Assembly (NCBI GenBank): GCA_024681795.1
Contig: JAILAD010000014.1
Coordinates: 1 to 39,710 of the forward strand
Length of the DNA: 39,710 nucleotides
Direction: 5' to 3'
From: Lachnospiraceae bacterium
GTDB lineage: Bacteria; Bacillota; Clostridia; Lachnospirales; Lachnospiraceae
This document shows, in pieces, positions 24,365 through 35,336 of this stretch. A program made the position numbers and the translations under genes. The notes beneath the pieces were generated by a model that was not told the DNA's origin, ran no database searches, and saw nothing but the letters and a program-made list of their open reading frames with translations. Position 1 is the stretch's first letter; the number at the start of each line of letters is the position of its first letter.

Positions 24365-25309
24365 TTACGTTACCGCAACAAAAATATTCAGATACCGGAT
24401 TTCATTGTCCCGGATGGAATCATTGACGGAATAGGCATGTTTTTCAAGATCCCCGCAATTCGCTTCCGTCAGGTTCTGTTTCCTTAGTTCCTCAATTACA
24501 TATCCCGCGATTTCCTCAATCATATTGGATTTTTTCAGGGCAAGATTTCCGTCGTTCCCTGTTGTCAGCAGGAACTTTAAATTTTCCTCCGTATCCGCAA
24601 AAACGGGAAGCTCACGAAGTCCCCTGAATGCCCATTTATAGTAAGGCATGCATTTTCCGTTCAGGGAATAAAAAACATGCAGCGCCGCTTTTACAAACTC
24701 AAAAACGGCAAGCTGTGCAGCACCCTCTTCCCCGCGTTTCGTAAGCCTTGCATAATTATACTGACCCGCCTGTGCCATCATAAGAAGATATCCCGCAATT
24801 TTTTTCCTGCGCACATCCTCCGGAATGACACTGAGTCCCTCGCGAATGGAAGTAAGCGTACCGGAGCCGTCGAAAAAGAGTTTTCCGTTGGTTACTTCCA
24901 GAACGGACTGTTCCGGAACGGTAAGCCAGTCATGTACGGACAACTCCCCGTAGGGATTGCCGAGTTTTTCGGTTAAAAATTCATCCAGTCTTACGACGCC
25001 GTGCCGGTTTCCGCCAACGGGGCCCACCAGCGGACGGGTAACTCCCATAAATTCCCTTGGAAGCTTTGCATACGCCCGCTCCAGCTGAAATGCGGTTTTG
25101 GAATCCATAAATATTTCAGAAGGAATAAAAATCGTAAACCCCGGTTCGAAATCATGATCTTTCGAAATATCATCATCATAACCCATGCACTCCGAACCGC
25201 TTCCGATCAGACCTACCGCAATCCGGTTTAACACTTCGGGAAACTGCTCCTTCAGCATCTTTTCCCCGTATTCTTTATAAAATTGTTCCGACAGTTCCAA
25301 TCCTTTCAT
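24365..25309 (-). CDS. DUF4037 domain protein, nucleotidyltransferase-like
   Basis: 314 aa. Near the N terminus GLIGSGSECMGYDDDISKDH (34-53) recalls a minimal nucleotidyltransferase site: a GSxS turn followed by acidic residues, with DHDFEPG at 51-57 as the DxD-like pair. The rest (DEFLTEKLGNPYG, HDWLTVPEQSVLEVTNGKLF) matches DUF4037 proteins. The catalytic activity and substrate are unknown. GGGAG precedes the ATG. It follows the TPR gene by 20 bp in the fbp-TPR-DUF4037 unit, so the TPR protein is its likely partner. Confidence 0.8.
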   Translation of the reverse strand: MKGLELSEQFYKEYGEKMLKEQFPEVLNRIAVGLIGSGSECMGYDDDISKDHDFEPGFTIFIPSEIFMDSKTAFQLERAYAKLPREFMGVTRPLVGPVGGNRHGVVRLDEFLTEKLGNPYGELSVHDWLTVPEQSVLEVTNGKLFFDGSGTLTSIREGLSVIPEDVRRKKIAGYLLMMAQAGQYNYARLTKRGEEGAAQLAVFEFVKAALHVFYSLNGKCMPYYKWAFRGLRELPVFADTEENLKFLLTTGNDGNLALKKSNMIEEIAGYVIEELRKQNLTEANCGDLEKHAYSVNDSIRDNEIRYLNIFVAVT

Positions 25310-25329
25310 AGCTTCTCCCGGTCACTGTT

Positions 25330-26106
25330 TTAAAGGTTTTCGGATATCTCCCGGACTCTCTTCTCAAGTTCCGCCTTATAGAGAAAGTGTCCGTAATAAT
25401 CAAAGCCAGGTGCGCATTTTTCCGCCACAAACGCATAATATCCGTTTCTCGGCAGGGTTTCGTCCTCCAGACATTCCTTTGCCTTTTCAAGACATTTTTC
25501 GATATTTCTTTCCCATTCTTCTTCCGTATGCGGATAATTTGCGGAATACTCTTCATCACGCCTTATGGCATCACAGACATCCGCAATGTTTAAATAGGTA
25601 ATCGCCTTCTCCAGATTTCCGTCCTTTACCCGGCTCATTACCTCCAGTGCTTTTTTATAGAGATTTACCGCCTCCTCATAGCGTTTTAGGTCCAGAAGCG
25701 CCAGTCCGAAATTGTTATAAAGACCGCCGAGACGGGGATCATTCTCTCTTAATTCCTTTTCGTATATTACCTTTGCCTTTTCAAAAAGGGGAAGCCCTTT
25801 TTCCGCCATACGGAACGCTTTATATACGGTAGCGGAATTGATATACGTGGTTGCCGCGGTAATCGTTTCCTCCATCTGCAGTTCTTCCACCAGACGCAGA
25901 GCGTTTTCGGCACAGTTCACCGCGTGTTCCCGGTCTCCTGTTTTACGAAAGAAACCCATGGACTCGTTATATAAACTGAGTTCTCCCCGAAGATCCCCTT
26001 TTTCCTTTGCATCCTTAAGCCAGTATGCAAGCAGCTCCTTCGCACCTTCAAAATCCTTTTTTTCAAATAAAGAATCCAGTCTGTTCGTGATTCTCTCCAT
26101 ATCCAT
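25330..26106 (-). CDS. tetratricopeptide-repeat protein
   Basis: 258 aa, all helical. Repeats of about 34-40 residues are visible: LYNESMGFFRKTGDREHAVN, the ITAATTYINSATVYKAF helix pair, LYNNFGLALLDLKRYEEAVN (a good TPR consensus) and ITYLNIADVCDAIRRDEEYS. There is no signal peptide or catalytic motif; it is a scaffold for protein contacts. AAAGGAG before the ATG, 14 bp after fbp and 20 bp before the DUF4037 gene. Confidence 0.85.
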   Translation of the reverse strand: MDMERITNRLDSLFEKKDFEGAKELLAYWLKDAKEKGDLRGELSLYNESMGFFRKTGDREHAVNCAENALRLVEELQMEETITAATTYINSATVYKAFRMAEKGLPLFEKAKVIYEKELRENDPRLGGLYNNFGLALLDLKRYEEAVNLYKKALEVMSRVKDGNLEKAITYLNIADVCDAIRRDEEYSANYPHTEEEWERNIEKCLEKAKECLEDETLPRNGYYAFVAEKCAPGFDYYGHFLYKAELEKRVREISENL

Positions 26107-26120
26107 GGCCGTTTCTCCTT

Positions 26121-28079
26121 TTATTCCAGTTCGCCGTTTCTGTAAGCGGCAAGCAGTTCCTTCAGATCCTCAATTTCTTCTTTCAGACGTTTTCCGTTAT
26201 CGGTATCTTCCACATACACTCTTTTTTCAAAATCTTCCACTTTCAGATTATCCGATACGATATCCGTTTCCCTGCGGATTGCTTCCTCCTTGCTTTCAAA
26301 CTGCTCATGCTCCACAATCCACATTCCGTGGGAATCGATTGCCAGCGTATATCCGGCAATTCCCGTCTTTGCATGGTATGCTTTGGAAAATCCGCCGTCA
26401 ATCATCAACACTCTGCCCCCGGCCTTAATCGGAGTCTGACCTTTCTTCGTCTCCACCGGAACATGTCCGTTTATGATATGGGAATGCTCTCCTTCAAGAC
26501 CGAACTCTTTTAAAATATTTCCGGCTATCCGCTCATCGTTTTCAATAAAGCGGTAATAAGGATCCTTCTTTTCCGTATGTGTCTCTTCTTCGGCAATAAA
26601 GAGTCTTTCAAAGGTTGTCATTTTGCTTCGTCCGTAAGACGGAGATTTCGGACCGCACCATAAATACCAGAGAATGTCTCCTCCCCTTTCATTTTCCGGG
26701 CTTCCCGCCTTTGAATAGAATGCCTTTCTCGCTTTGTCCTCCAGATAATCATATAAGGAACGGCCGTACAAATCCTTTCCGCCGACGGGAGAGTGTGCAA
26801 AATCCCCGTTTTCGAGAAGCGGGATGCACCCGTGGTACATCAGGTTTCCGTTGAATACCTTATACATCGATCCCTTCTCGTAAAGGAGACGCACATGCTT
26901 TTTCAGCCGCTCGCTGTTGACAAATCCGTAAACAAGCTGCTTGATTACCTGCATCTCCTCCTCCGTAAACGCATACGGTTCCTTCGGATTTACGGTGGGA
27001 AAATCGCAGTCCTTCATCGGATACTCGTTTCCGCCGCATTTTACCGTTTTCTTATCAAAATCCACATATTCAAGCAGCAGCTGGTCATCCATTTCAAAAT
27101 CCGGGTTTCTCCGGATAATCTGCCCCTCCGCCTTAAACTGAATCATCGTTATGGCTTTGTACATCTGGCTTTCCACTTCCGACATGTCGAAAAATTCACC
27201 GCGGTTATTTTCCTTTAAATGAAAACAGGAAAGGTCGGATTTTTGATACTGCTTCATGGCAAAAGCCGCAAGCGGAATCAGATTGATTCCGTAGCCGTCT
27301 TCGATCACGCTTAAATTCCCGTATCTGACACTCATCCGGATGACATTTGCAATGCAGGCAATATTGCCGCAGGCGGCTCCCATCCAGACTACGTCATGAT
27401 TTCCCCAGACTATGTCCACGCTGTGATAATCGCAAAGCCGGTCCATAATCAGATGCGGACCGGGACCTCTGTCGTAAATATCTCCGACGATGTGAAGGTG
27501 GTCCACCACCATTCTCTGAATCAGGTTGCAGAGCGTGATAATCACGGAATCCGCTACCCCGATGTCCACGATGGTATAAAGAATTTCTTTGTAATATCGC
27601 TCTTTATCACTGATTTCCTCTTTCTCGGTAATCAGTTCCTCCACCACATATCTGTACTCCTCGGGGATGGCCCGGCGCACCTTGGAACGCGTATACTTGG
27701 AGGATACTCTTTTTACCACTTCCACCAGATACTGAAGCGCTTCCATATACCAGCCGTCCAGTTCTTCCGCCGGCACGTCTTCTTTGATTAACTCCAGTTT
27801 TTCCTTCGGATAATAAATCAGCGTCGTAAGCAGCCTTTTGTATGCGGCATCTTTTCTTTCGCCGATAACCGATTCCACTTTTCTTCTGACCGTTCCGGAA
27901 CCGTTTTTCAAAACATGAAGAAACTGCTCATCCTCACCGTGAATATCGGTTAAGAAATGCTCCGTTCCCTTCGGCAGTGCCAGAATGGACTGCAAATTGA
28001 TGATTTCCGTTGCCGCCGACTGTTCCGTCGGAAACCGTCTGGCCAGTAATTTCAGATATTTTTTCCTGTTTTCTTCCAT
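26121..28079 (-). CDS. fbp: class III fructose-1,6-bisphosphatase
   Basis: 652 aa, the length of Firmicutes FBPase class III (Bacillus Fbp/YydE type). Metallophosphoesterase motifs: LTDIHGEDEQF, GDIYDRGPGPH, VWGNHDVVWMGAACGN and IINGHVPVETKKGQTP. It removes the 1-phosphate of fructose-1,6-bisphosphate for gluconeogenesis, with manganese. The start at 28079 has AGAGGTG upstream; an ATG 15 bases earlier is possible. First gene of fbp-TPR-DUF4037. Confidence 0.95.
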   Translation of the reverse strand: MEENRKKYLKLLARRFPTEQSAATEIINLQSILALPKGTEHFLTDIHGEDEQFLHVLKNGSGTVRRKVESVIGERKDAAYKRLLTTLIYYPKEKLELIKEDVPAEELDGWYMEALQYLVEVVKRVSSKYTRSKVRRAIPEEYRYVVEELITEKEEISDKERYYKEILYTIVDIGVADSVIITLCNLIQRMVVDHLHIVGDIYDRGPGPHLIMDRLCDYHSVDIVWGNHDVVWMGAACGNIACIANVIRMSVRYGNLSVIEDGYGINLIPLAAFAMKQYQKSDLSCFHLKENNRGEFFDMSEVESQMYKAITMIQFKAEGQIIRRNPDFEMDDQLLLEYVDFDKKTVKCGGNEYPMKDCDFPTVNPKEPYAFTEEEMQVIKQLVYGFVNSERLKKHVRLLYEKGSMYKVFNGNLMYHGCIPLLENGDFAHSPVGGKDLYGRSLYDYLEDKARKAFYSKAGSPENERGGDILWYLWCGPKSPSYGRSKMTTFERLFIAEEETHTEKKDPYYRFIENDERIAGNILKEFGLEGEHSHIINGHVPVETKKGQTPIKAGGRVLMIDGGFSKAYHAKTGIAGYTLAIDSHGMWIVEHEQFESKEEAIRRETDIVSDNLKVEDFEKRVYVEDTDNGKRLKEEIEDLKELLAAYRNGELE

Positions 28080-28141
28080 GAATTCACCTCTCACAATCCC
28101 GGGTTTTATAATTCACCCCTGCCGATGCCTCTTATACTTCA

Positions 28142-28171
28142 ATGATACATTATTTTTCGCCCGCTTACCAA
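28142..28171 (-). promoter_or_regulatory. candidate fbp promoter
   Basis: Minus strand TTGGTA (28171-28166), 18 bases, TATCAT (28147-28142), about 63 bases before the fbp ATG. Spacing is one base over ideal, so confidence is moderate. The rest of the 28080-28232 gap shows nothing else. Confidence 0.4.
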
Positions 28172-28232
28172 TTAAATAACTCTGAAAACTATGGTTATCC
28201 GGATGCTCCCGATTGAATAAAGATGTACTCAT

Positions 28233-28258
28233 AAAAAACCCCCGACGATTGTCGGGGG
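28233..28258 (-). terminator. rho-independent terminator of the ATP synthase operon
   Basis: Perfect 8-bp stem CCCCCGAC/GTCGGGGG with GATT/AATC loop, followed by six U residues on the minus strand. It lies 13 bases after the atpC stop. Confidence 0.9.
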
Positions 28259-28271
28259 CATATATTTTCAG

Positions 28272-28676
28272 TTACTGCAATACGTTCAACCGGCAGATTG
28301 CTTTCTTTAAAGCCACGGTTGCACGGTCCACATCGATATCGGGACCCTTTTTTGCAAGACGTTCTTCCGCACGTTCCTTCGCTGCTTCCGCACGCTTTTC
28401 ATCAATCTCCGAAGGCCATTCCACGAGTTCCGCAAGAATCGTTACCTTATCGGGAAGGATTTCCGCGAATCCTGCGTGAAGAGCGGCATTCCTAGGTCCC
28501 TCAACGGTCGTAATCGTGAGAATTCCGGGATCCACAATCACGGTAAGCGGAATATGTCCTTTCAGAATTCCGAGTTCTCCCTCGGTGGTATTGAATTCCA
28601 CCATGGAAACCTGTCCCTCAAAGAAAACCCGTTCCGGTGTAATGACTTTTAATTCAAATAAATTATCTTCTGCCAT
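28272..28676 (-). CDS. atpC: ATP synthase F1 subunit epsilon
   Basis: 134 aa. The N-terminal beta sandwich (FELKVITPERVFFEGQV, NTTEGELGILKGHIPL) and C-terminal helical hairpin (RAEAAKERAEERLAKK, VALKKAICRLNVL) are typical. It links rotor to c-ring and inhibits ATP hydrolysis. Last gene of atpBEFHAGDC. Its codon style (TTA, GAA, ATT) matches the left part of the window rather than atpA-atpG. Confidence 0.96.
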   Translation of the reverse strand: MAEDNLFELKVITPERVFFEGQVSMVEFNTTEGELGILKGHIPLTVIVDPGILTITTVEGPRNAALHAGFAEILPDKVTILAELVEWPSEIDEKRAEAAKERAEERLAKKGPDIDVDRATVALKKAICRLNVLQ

Positions 28677-28709
28677 ACTGTTTCCAATCCAAATACTTCC
28701 GCTTCAGAA

Positions 28710-30200
<1,491 letters not shown>

Positions 30201-30289
30201 CTATCATTTTATGACAGTCCATCCGCTATGCTTAGCATTCAATACTTAGCGTAAGCTTTCTGATCTTTGCTGTCAAAATATAAGCAGTA

Positions 30290-31141
30290 CTAGTTTATTG
30301 CATTTGCGCCGGCAATAATCTCCGTAAGTTCCTGGGTTATTGCGCCCTGTCTTGCACGGTTATATGCCAGTTCAAGCTTTGAAACCATTTCCTCTGCATT
30401 GTTGGTAGCGTTGTCCATGGCCTGCATTCTTGCACCGTTTTCACTTGCTACCGATTCCATGATTGCACCGAAAATCTCACCTGTCACATACTTGGGCATG
30501 ATGCGCGCAAGAGCCTCATCGGGAGAAGGCTCGAAGTTCATCAAAAGATCCACATCGCCGTCATCCACAAACTCATCGGTAGGAAGAAGCCTGAGCATAG
30601 TCGGAATATGGGAAACAGTATTACGGAAAATCGTAAACGCAACCTTGATTTCCTTTATCTCGCCTGCTTCATAGGACGCCATCAGCTCTTTTGAAATAGC
30701 CATTGCATCCGAATAGAGCGGTGCGTTAATGACATCGGAAAGATCCTTTTTAATTTCAAAACCTTTCTTTGCAAGGCCTTCAGCACCCTTACGGCCCAAA
30801 GCATAGATCCAGGTATTTTTAGGATCCAGCTTAGCTTCGGTTACCAGTTTGATCACATTCTGGTTGTAGCCACCTGCAAGACCTCGGTTTGAAGTGATCA
30901 CTATTACTGCTGTCTTACCCTCTGGGTTTCCGCTCCTGTACTTTTCCTTTACATCCTGATCGGAACGGGCAAGCATGGAAGTGATGGTCTGGTAAAGGTT
31001 TGAGAAGTAGGGCTTTGCTTCCTCTGCCCTGCTCTTTGCCTTCTGCAGCTTCACTGTGGAAACCAGCTTCATGGCCTTGGTGATCTGGCCCGTGCTTGTG
31101 ACGCTGGCTTTTCTGCGTTTTATGTCTCTTGTGGAAGCCAT
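30290..31141 (-). CDS. atpG: ATP synthase F1 subunit gamma
   Basis: 283 aa from the ATG at 31141 with GAGGAG upstream. The N terminus MASTRDIKRRKASVTSTGQI and C-terminal ELAYNRARQGAITQELTEI form the coiled-coil rotor shaft, and VITSNRGLAGGYNQNVIK is the conserved globular block. Codon style is of the right-hand type. TAG stop at 30290. Confidence 0.96.
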   Translation of the reverse strand: MASTRDIKRRKASVTSTGQITKAMKLVSTVKLQKAKSRAEEAKPYFSNLYQTITSMLARSDQDVKEKYRSGNPEGKTAVIVITSNRGLAGGYNQNVIKLVTEAKLDPKNTWIYALGRKGAEGLAKKGFEIKKDLSDVINAPLYSDAMAISKELMASYEAGEIKEIKVAFTIFRNTVSHIPTMLRLLPTDEFVDDGDVDLLMNFEPSPDEALARIMPKYVTGEIFGAIMESVASENGARMQAMDNATNNAEEMVSKLELAYNRARQGAITQELTEIIAGANAIN

Positions 31142-31167
31142 ATTCTCCTCTTTATTCCCCCTCATCC

Positions 31168-31247
31168 GTCACGCTTTTACTCGCCGTAAAGGCATCGCAA
31201 TGCTTCGCATTGTGATAAATCGTGACACCTTCCCCCCAAGGGGAAGG
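31168..31247. repeat. nested extragenic palindromic element between atpA and atpG
   Basis: Outer arms GTCACG (31168-31173) and CGTGAC (31221-31226) enclose CAATGC-TTC-GCATTG (31198-31212). Immediately after lies a second perfect hairpin CCTTCCCC-CCAA-GGGGAAGG (31228-31247). Similar CCTTCCCC...GGGGAAGG-type repeats are scattered between genes in several Clostridia. Its flanks (ATTCCCCCTCATCC on the left, GGGGATG on the right) may be degenerate terminal repeats. It lies in the 162-bp gap between two genes of one operon. Confidence 0.65.
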
Positions 31248-31303
31248 CTTTCCAAAGGAACGATTTAGGGGATGCTACTATTGCCTGAATTATTCAGTCT
31301 TTC

Positions 31304-32809
31304 TTATTTAAACTCTTCTTTGAAAGCCTTGATAACTTCCACCAGCTTAGCCTCGGTCTCGTCGGAAATAACCTTTTCATTTCCGATGGACTCAAAAATC
31401 TGAGGTGCTCTTGCGGAAATATAATCCATGAGCTCGCTCTCAAAATCGGTGATGCGGGCAACAGGCACATCCATCAGATACTTCTTGGTGGCAGCATAGA
31501 TAATCACAACCTGCTGTTCAACAGGCATGGGCCTGTACTGGGGCTGCTTAAGGATTTCCCTGATTCTCTCGCCCTGAGCCAGCTGGTTTCTGGTGTTCTC
31601 ATCAAGATCCGAACCGAACTGGGAGAATGCTGCAAGCTCACGGTACTGGGCAAGCTCAATACGGATGGGTCCCGCAATCTTCTTCATGGCCTTGATCTGG
31701 GCAGAACCACCAACTCGGGATACCGAAAGACCTGCATTAACTGCGGGACGGAAACCGGAGTTGAACATTTCTGTCTCAAGATAGATCTGACCGTCTGTAA
31801 TTGAAATTACATTTGTGGGGATATATGCCGATACGTCTCCTGCCTGAGTCTCAATGATAGGAAGTGCGGTAAGAGAACCGCCGCCAAGCGAATCATTAAG
31901 CCTTGCTGCTCTTTCAAGAAGCCTTGAATGCAGGTAGAAAACATCACCCGGATATGCCTCACGGCCCGGAGGACGCTTGAGAAGCAGTGAAAGTGTACGG
32001 TATGCGGCAGCGTGCTTACTAAGGTCATCATAGATGATCAGAACATCCTGACCGCTCTCCATCCACTCCTCGCCTATTGCACAGCCCGAATAGGGCGCAA
32101 TATACTGAAGGGGTGCAAGCTCGGAGGCTGTAGCCGCTACTATCGTTGTATAGTCCATAGCGCCGTACTCTGTAAGAGTCTTAACGATGGAAGCAACTGT
32201 GGAAGCCTTCTGTCCTATTGCAACATATATGCACTTAACATTTTCATTTTTCTGATTGATTATTGTATCGATGGCTATTGCGGTCTTTCCGGTCTGACGG
32301 TCGCCGATGATAAGCTCACGCTGGCCGCGTCCGATGGGTACCATGGAATCGATAGCCTTGATACCTGTCTGAAGAGGTGTGTTAACCGACTTACGGGAAA
32401 TAACGCCGCTTGCAACTCTTTCTATGGGACGGAATTTCGTGCTTGCGATGGGTCCCTTGCCGTCTATGGGCTGGCCAAGAGCGTTTACTACTCTGCCAAG
32501 CATTGCGTCGCCTACAGGCACCTCAACCACTCTTCCCGTTGTCTTTACGGTATCACCCTCGTTGATGCTTATTGCATCACCCAGAAGAACGGCACCGACA
32601 TTATCCTGCTCGAGGTTAAGTACCATGCCGTAGATTTCGCCGGGAAACTCAAGCAGCTCGCCCTGCATTGCCTTCTCAAGTCCGTGGACTCTGGCAATAC
32701 CGTCGGCAACCTGGATTACGGTTCCCACATCGGTCACTACAAGCCTGTCGGAATATCTTCTGATTTGATCCTTGATCACCGAACTGATCTCTTCGGGTTT
32801 CAAATTCAA
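31304..32809 (-). CDS. atpA: ATP synthase F1 subunit alpha
   Basis: 501 aa. Walker [16 protein letters not shown], then [16 protein letters not shown], and [20 protein letters not shown] are the non-catalytic nucleotide site and conserved alpha blocks. The start is a TTG at 32809 (or the TTG two codons later at 32803): no ATG lies between the atpH stop and the conserved N terminus ([11 protein letters not shown]). Codon use is rich in ATA, GAG and GGC. Confidence 0.97.
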   Translation of the reverse strand: MNLKPEEISSVIKDQIRRYSDRLVVTDVGTVIQVADGIARVHGLEKAMQGELLEFPGEIYGMVLNLEQDNVGAVLLGDAISINEGDTVKTTGRVVEVPVGDAMLGRVVNALGQPIDGKGPIASTKFRPIERVASGVISRKSVNTPLQTGIKAIDSMVPIGRGQRELIIGDRQTGKTAIAIDTIINQKNENVKCIYVAIGQKASTVASIVKTLTEYGAMDYTTIVAATASELAPLQYIAPYSGCAIGEEWMESGQDVLIIYDDLSKHAAAYRTLSLLLKRPPGREAYPGDVFYLHSRLLERAARLNDSLGGGSLTALPIIETQAGDVSAYIPTNVISITDGQIYLETEMFNSGFRPAVNAGLSVSRVGGSAQIKAMKKIAGPIRIELAQYRELAAFSQFGSDLDENTRNQLAQGERIREILKQPQYRPMPVEQQVVIIYAATKKYLMDVPVARITDFESELMDYISARAPQIFESIGNEKVISDETEAKLVEVIKAFKEEFK

Positions 32810-32828
32810 AGCCTTTTACCTTGCCTTT

Positions 32829-33368
32829 CTATTTATTGTCACGGAGTTCCTTGCTGAGAATTCCGATTTTTGTTTTCACTGTATTATCCAGTATCCGATC
32901 GCCCATCTGAACCCTGACACCACCGATAAGATCTTTCTTAACGGCATAGTGCATCTCAAGGGATCTGCATCCGGTTGTGGCGATAAGCTTTGCTTCAAGC
33001 TGCCTTTTGATGGTCTCTGAAAGAGATGCGGCACTCTCGACATATACAACAGCAATGCCAAGCTTTTTCTTGGCGGCTGTTATAAAACAGTCAATAATGC
33101 CCTTAAGCTCTCCCGCCCTGCCGTTTCTTATGACAAGCATGAGAAGACCCACGATATCACCCGCAAACTTTCCTTCAAAGCAGTTTTTTATCACCTGCTC
33201 CTTTTCTTCCGCGGTGATCTTCGGGTTGACAAAAAGAGCTGAAAGCTCCGGATTCTCATCAAGAAGCCCATCCAAAAGCTTTATTTCATCAAGATACTCT
33301 GTCAGTGTCTGCGTATCGGACGCAAGTTCAAGAAGAGCATCTGCATATCTCTCACAAATTACTGCCAT
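32829..33368 (-). CDS. atpH: ATP synthase F1 subunit delta
   Basis: 179 aa OSCP/delta. The N-terminal helical domain (VICERYADALLELA) and C-terminal VESAASLSETIKRQLEAKL and DLIGGVRVQMGDRILDNTVK are typical. It joins F1 to the b stalk. Its ATG overlaps the end of atpF by 10 bp, indicating coupled translation. Confidence 0.95.
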   Translation of the reverse strand: MAVICERYADALLELASDTQTLTEYLDEIKLLDGLLDENPELSALFVNPKITAEEKEQVIKNCFEGKFAGDIVGLLMLVIRNGRAGELKGIIDCFITAAKKKLGIAVVYVESAASLSETIKRQLEAKLIATTGCRSLEMHYAVKKDLIGGVRVQMGDRILDNTVKTKIGILSKELRDNK

Positions 33369-33928
33369 GTTGATTTACCCATTCCGTCGATAACCTCGCG
33401 GGCAAGTTCTTCCTGTCTGGCCTCGGTCATCGATTCGGCAACAAAACGCCCTGCCATTACGCTGGCGACATCTATGATCTCCCTGCGGACGTCGTCCTTT
33501 GCCTTTTCTCTCTCAAGTTCGATTTCTTTTTCGGCCCTGTTCATGATGCGCGCAGCCTCGGCCTCAGCATCCTCAACCATCTTTTCATGCTGCTGCATGG
33601 CCTTGATCCTGCCCTCAACGATGATATAGTCGGCATCCTTATGGGCATTGGCAAGCTTGGTCTCATACTCGGCCTTGAAAGCAGCCGCCTCTTCCTTGTC
33701 TTTTGCAGCCGTCTCAAAATCGCTCATGACCTTTTCCTGTCTCTTACGAAGCAGCTCTCTTGCAGGGTTGAAAACCAGAAAAGAAAGCAGGGTAAAAAGG
33801 AACAGCATGGCACAGGCTGTGATCAGGGTGTCCACCAGAAGCTGGGCATCCAGGCCAAAGACCCTGCCTACGATATTCCCTGCGTCTTCTGCCAGGAATA
33901 TGGACTGACTGATTAAAAATGTACCCAA
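33359..33928 (-). CDS. atpF: ATP synthase Fo subunit b
   Basis: 189 aa. One membrane helix (about 30-52, LLVDTLITACAMLFLFTLL) followed by a long charged helix (55-185) for the peripheral stator, with VFNPARELLRKRQEKV as the usual junction. The start is a TTG at 33928 with GGGAGG eight bases upstream; no ATG is available before the membrane helix. Confidence 0.94.
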   Translation of the reverse strand: MGTFLISQSIFLAEDAGNIVGRVFGLDAQLLVDTLITACAMLFLFTLLSFLVFNPARELLRKRQEKVMSDFETAAKDKEEAAAFKAEYETKLANAHKDADYIIVEGRIKAMQQHEKMVEDAEAEAARIMNRAEKEIELEREKAKDDVRREIIDVASVMAGRFVAESMTEARQEELAREVIDGMGKSTWQ

Positions 33929-33947
33929 AATCCTGTCCTCCCCTTAA

Positions 33948-34226
<279 letters not shown>

Positions 34227-34333
34227 TTATGCATAAGTGAAATCAATATTGTTTTTTGTTATATCAAAACATACAGCCCGTCAGAAAAGCATCTGAAGCA
34301 ATATGCGTTGTTCTTTGTTAATATGAAGCAGGA

Positions 34334-35068
34334 CTATTCCTCTTCAAAATTGTTGGATATGAAAACCATGGTCAGCATGCAGAAAACATAGGTCTGTATG
34401 CAGCCTGAGAACACATCAAAATAGATATGCAGTGCGCCGGGCCAGAACCAGAGCAGCACCTTGGGCAGAAGTCCATAGATCAGAGCCATCAGAACTGTAC
34501 CCGAGAGAATGTTACCAAAGAGACGGAGCGACATGGAAATGGGCGTCGCAATCTCTCCGATGATGTTTACGGGTGCAAGGGGCAGTGGCTTGAACAGTGC
34601 CGTGATATGGCCGAATTTCTGATATCTGAAGCCTGTGATGTGAATCAGAAAGAAGGTGATCATAGCCAGTGAGAATGTAGTGCCATAGTCCGCCGTGGGG
34701 GGACGGAGTCCCAGAAGTCCCGACAGGTTGCAGACCAGGATGAATGCGAAAAGAGCGCCGATATAGTTGGCAAAGCCCATTCCTTTCTCTCCCATGCCGC
34801 CAAGCACCATGCCGTCTATTTTCTCGACCATGAGCTCAAGTATGTTAACAAAAGCACTCGGCTTTCCATAGGGATCAGCCTTCTTTATCGCTCTGTTGGC
34901 TATAATTGCAAAAACAGTGAAGAACAACAATATGATGGCAAGACTCACATGGGTAGTGGTCAGCCAGAAAGTGTGTCCGAACAGATGATACCTAAGCAGT
35001 CCGTCCACGCCTATGTTGACATCTTCAGCAGCCAGGAACAGCGAAGCTCCGGCATTTTGGGTCAGCAT
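34334..35068 (-). CDS. atpB: ATP synthase Fo subunit a
   Basis: 244 aa from the ATG at 35068, because GGAGGT lies 7 bases before it; the in-frame ATG at 35083 actually contains that GGAGG. Five to six membrane helices. The essential arginine is in PISMSLRLFGNILSGTVLM, and FLIHITGFRY and NLSGLLGLRPPT are conserved. It forms the ion half-channels with the c ring. First gene of the operon; no atpI is seen upstream. Confidence 0.95.
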   Translation of the reverse strand: MLTQNAGASLFLAAEDVNIGVDGLLRYHLFGHTFWLTTTHVSLAIILLFFTVFAIIANRAIKKADPYGKPSAFVNILELMVEKIDGMVLGGMGEKGMGFANYIGALFAFILVCNLSGLLGLRPPTADYGTTFSLAMITFFLIHITGFRYQKFGHITALFKPLPLAPVNIIGEIATPISMSLRLFGNILSGTVLMALIYGLLPKVLLWFWPGALHIYFDVFSGCIQTYVFCMLTMVFISNNFEEE

Positions 35069-35154
35069 ATCGCTTACCTCCATTTAAATAATGATATGCG
35101 GGCGGAAACCATGCCAAAAGGGCGCAGTACACCGCATACGCACATTTGGTAGAT

Positions 35155-35163
35155 ATTATAACA
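35155..35163 (-). promoter_or_regulatory. extended -10 promoter of the ATP synthase operon
   Basis: Minus strand TGTTATAAT (35163-35155), with a weak -35 TGGATT 17 bases upstream. The leader is about 80 bases to atpB. AT-rich DNA further upstream (35164-35225) could serve as an UP element. Confidence 0.6.
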
Positions 35164-35230
35164 CAAACCAAAATAAAAATCCACTAAAAATTTAATAAGT
35201 TTGTGGTCAATATATGACATAAGTGGCAAC

Positions 35231-35270
35231 AAAAAACCACCGGCAGGTGTGATGTATACCTGCCGATGGT
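35231..35270 (-). terminator. terminator between atpB promoter region and ABC transporter genes
   Basis: Minus-strand CCATCGGCAGGT pairs with ACCTGCCGGTGG (one G-T) around a 10-base loop, then six U residues. It ends the ABC ATPase transcript 67 bases after its stop, upstream of the atp promoter. Confidence 0.85.
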
Positions 35271-35336
35271 TAATTTCAGTGAATTATTTTGATTTTCAAC
35301 CTATCTGAGTGCACTGGTTGCCGTATTCAACCATAC

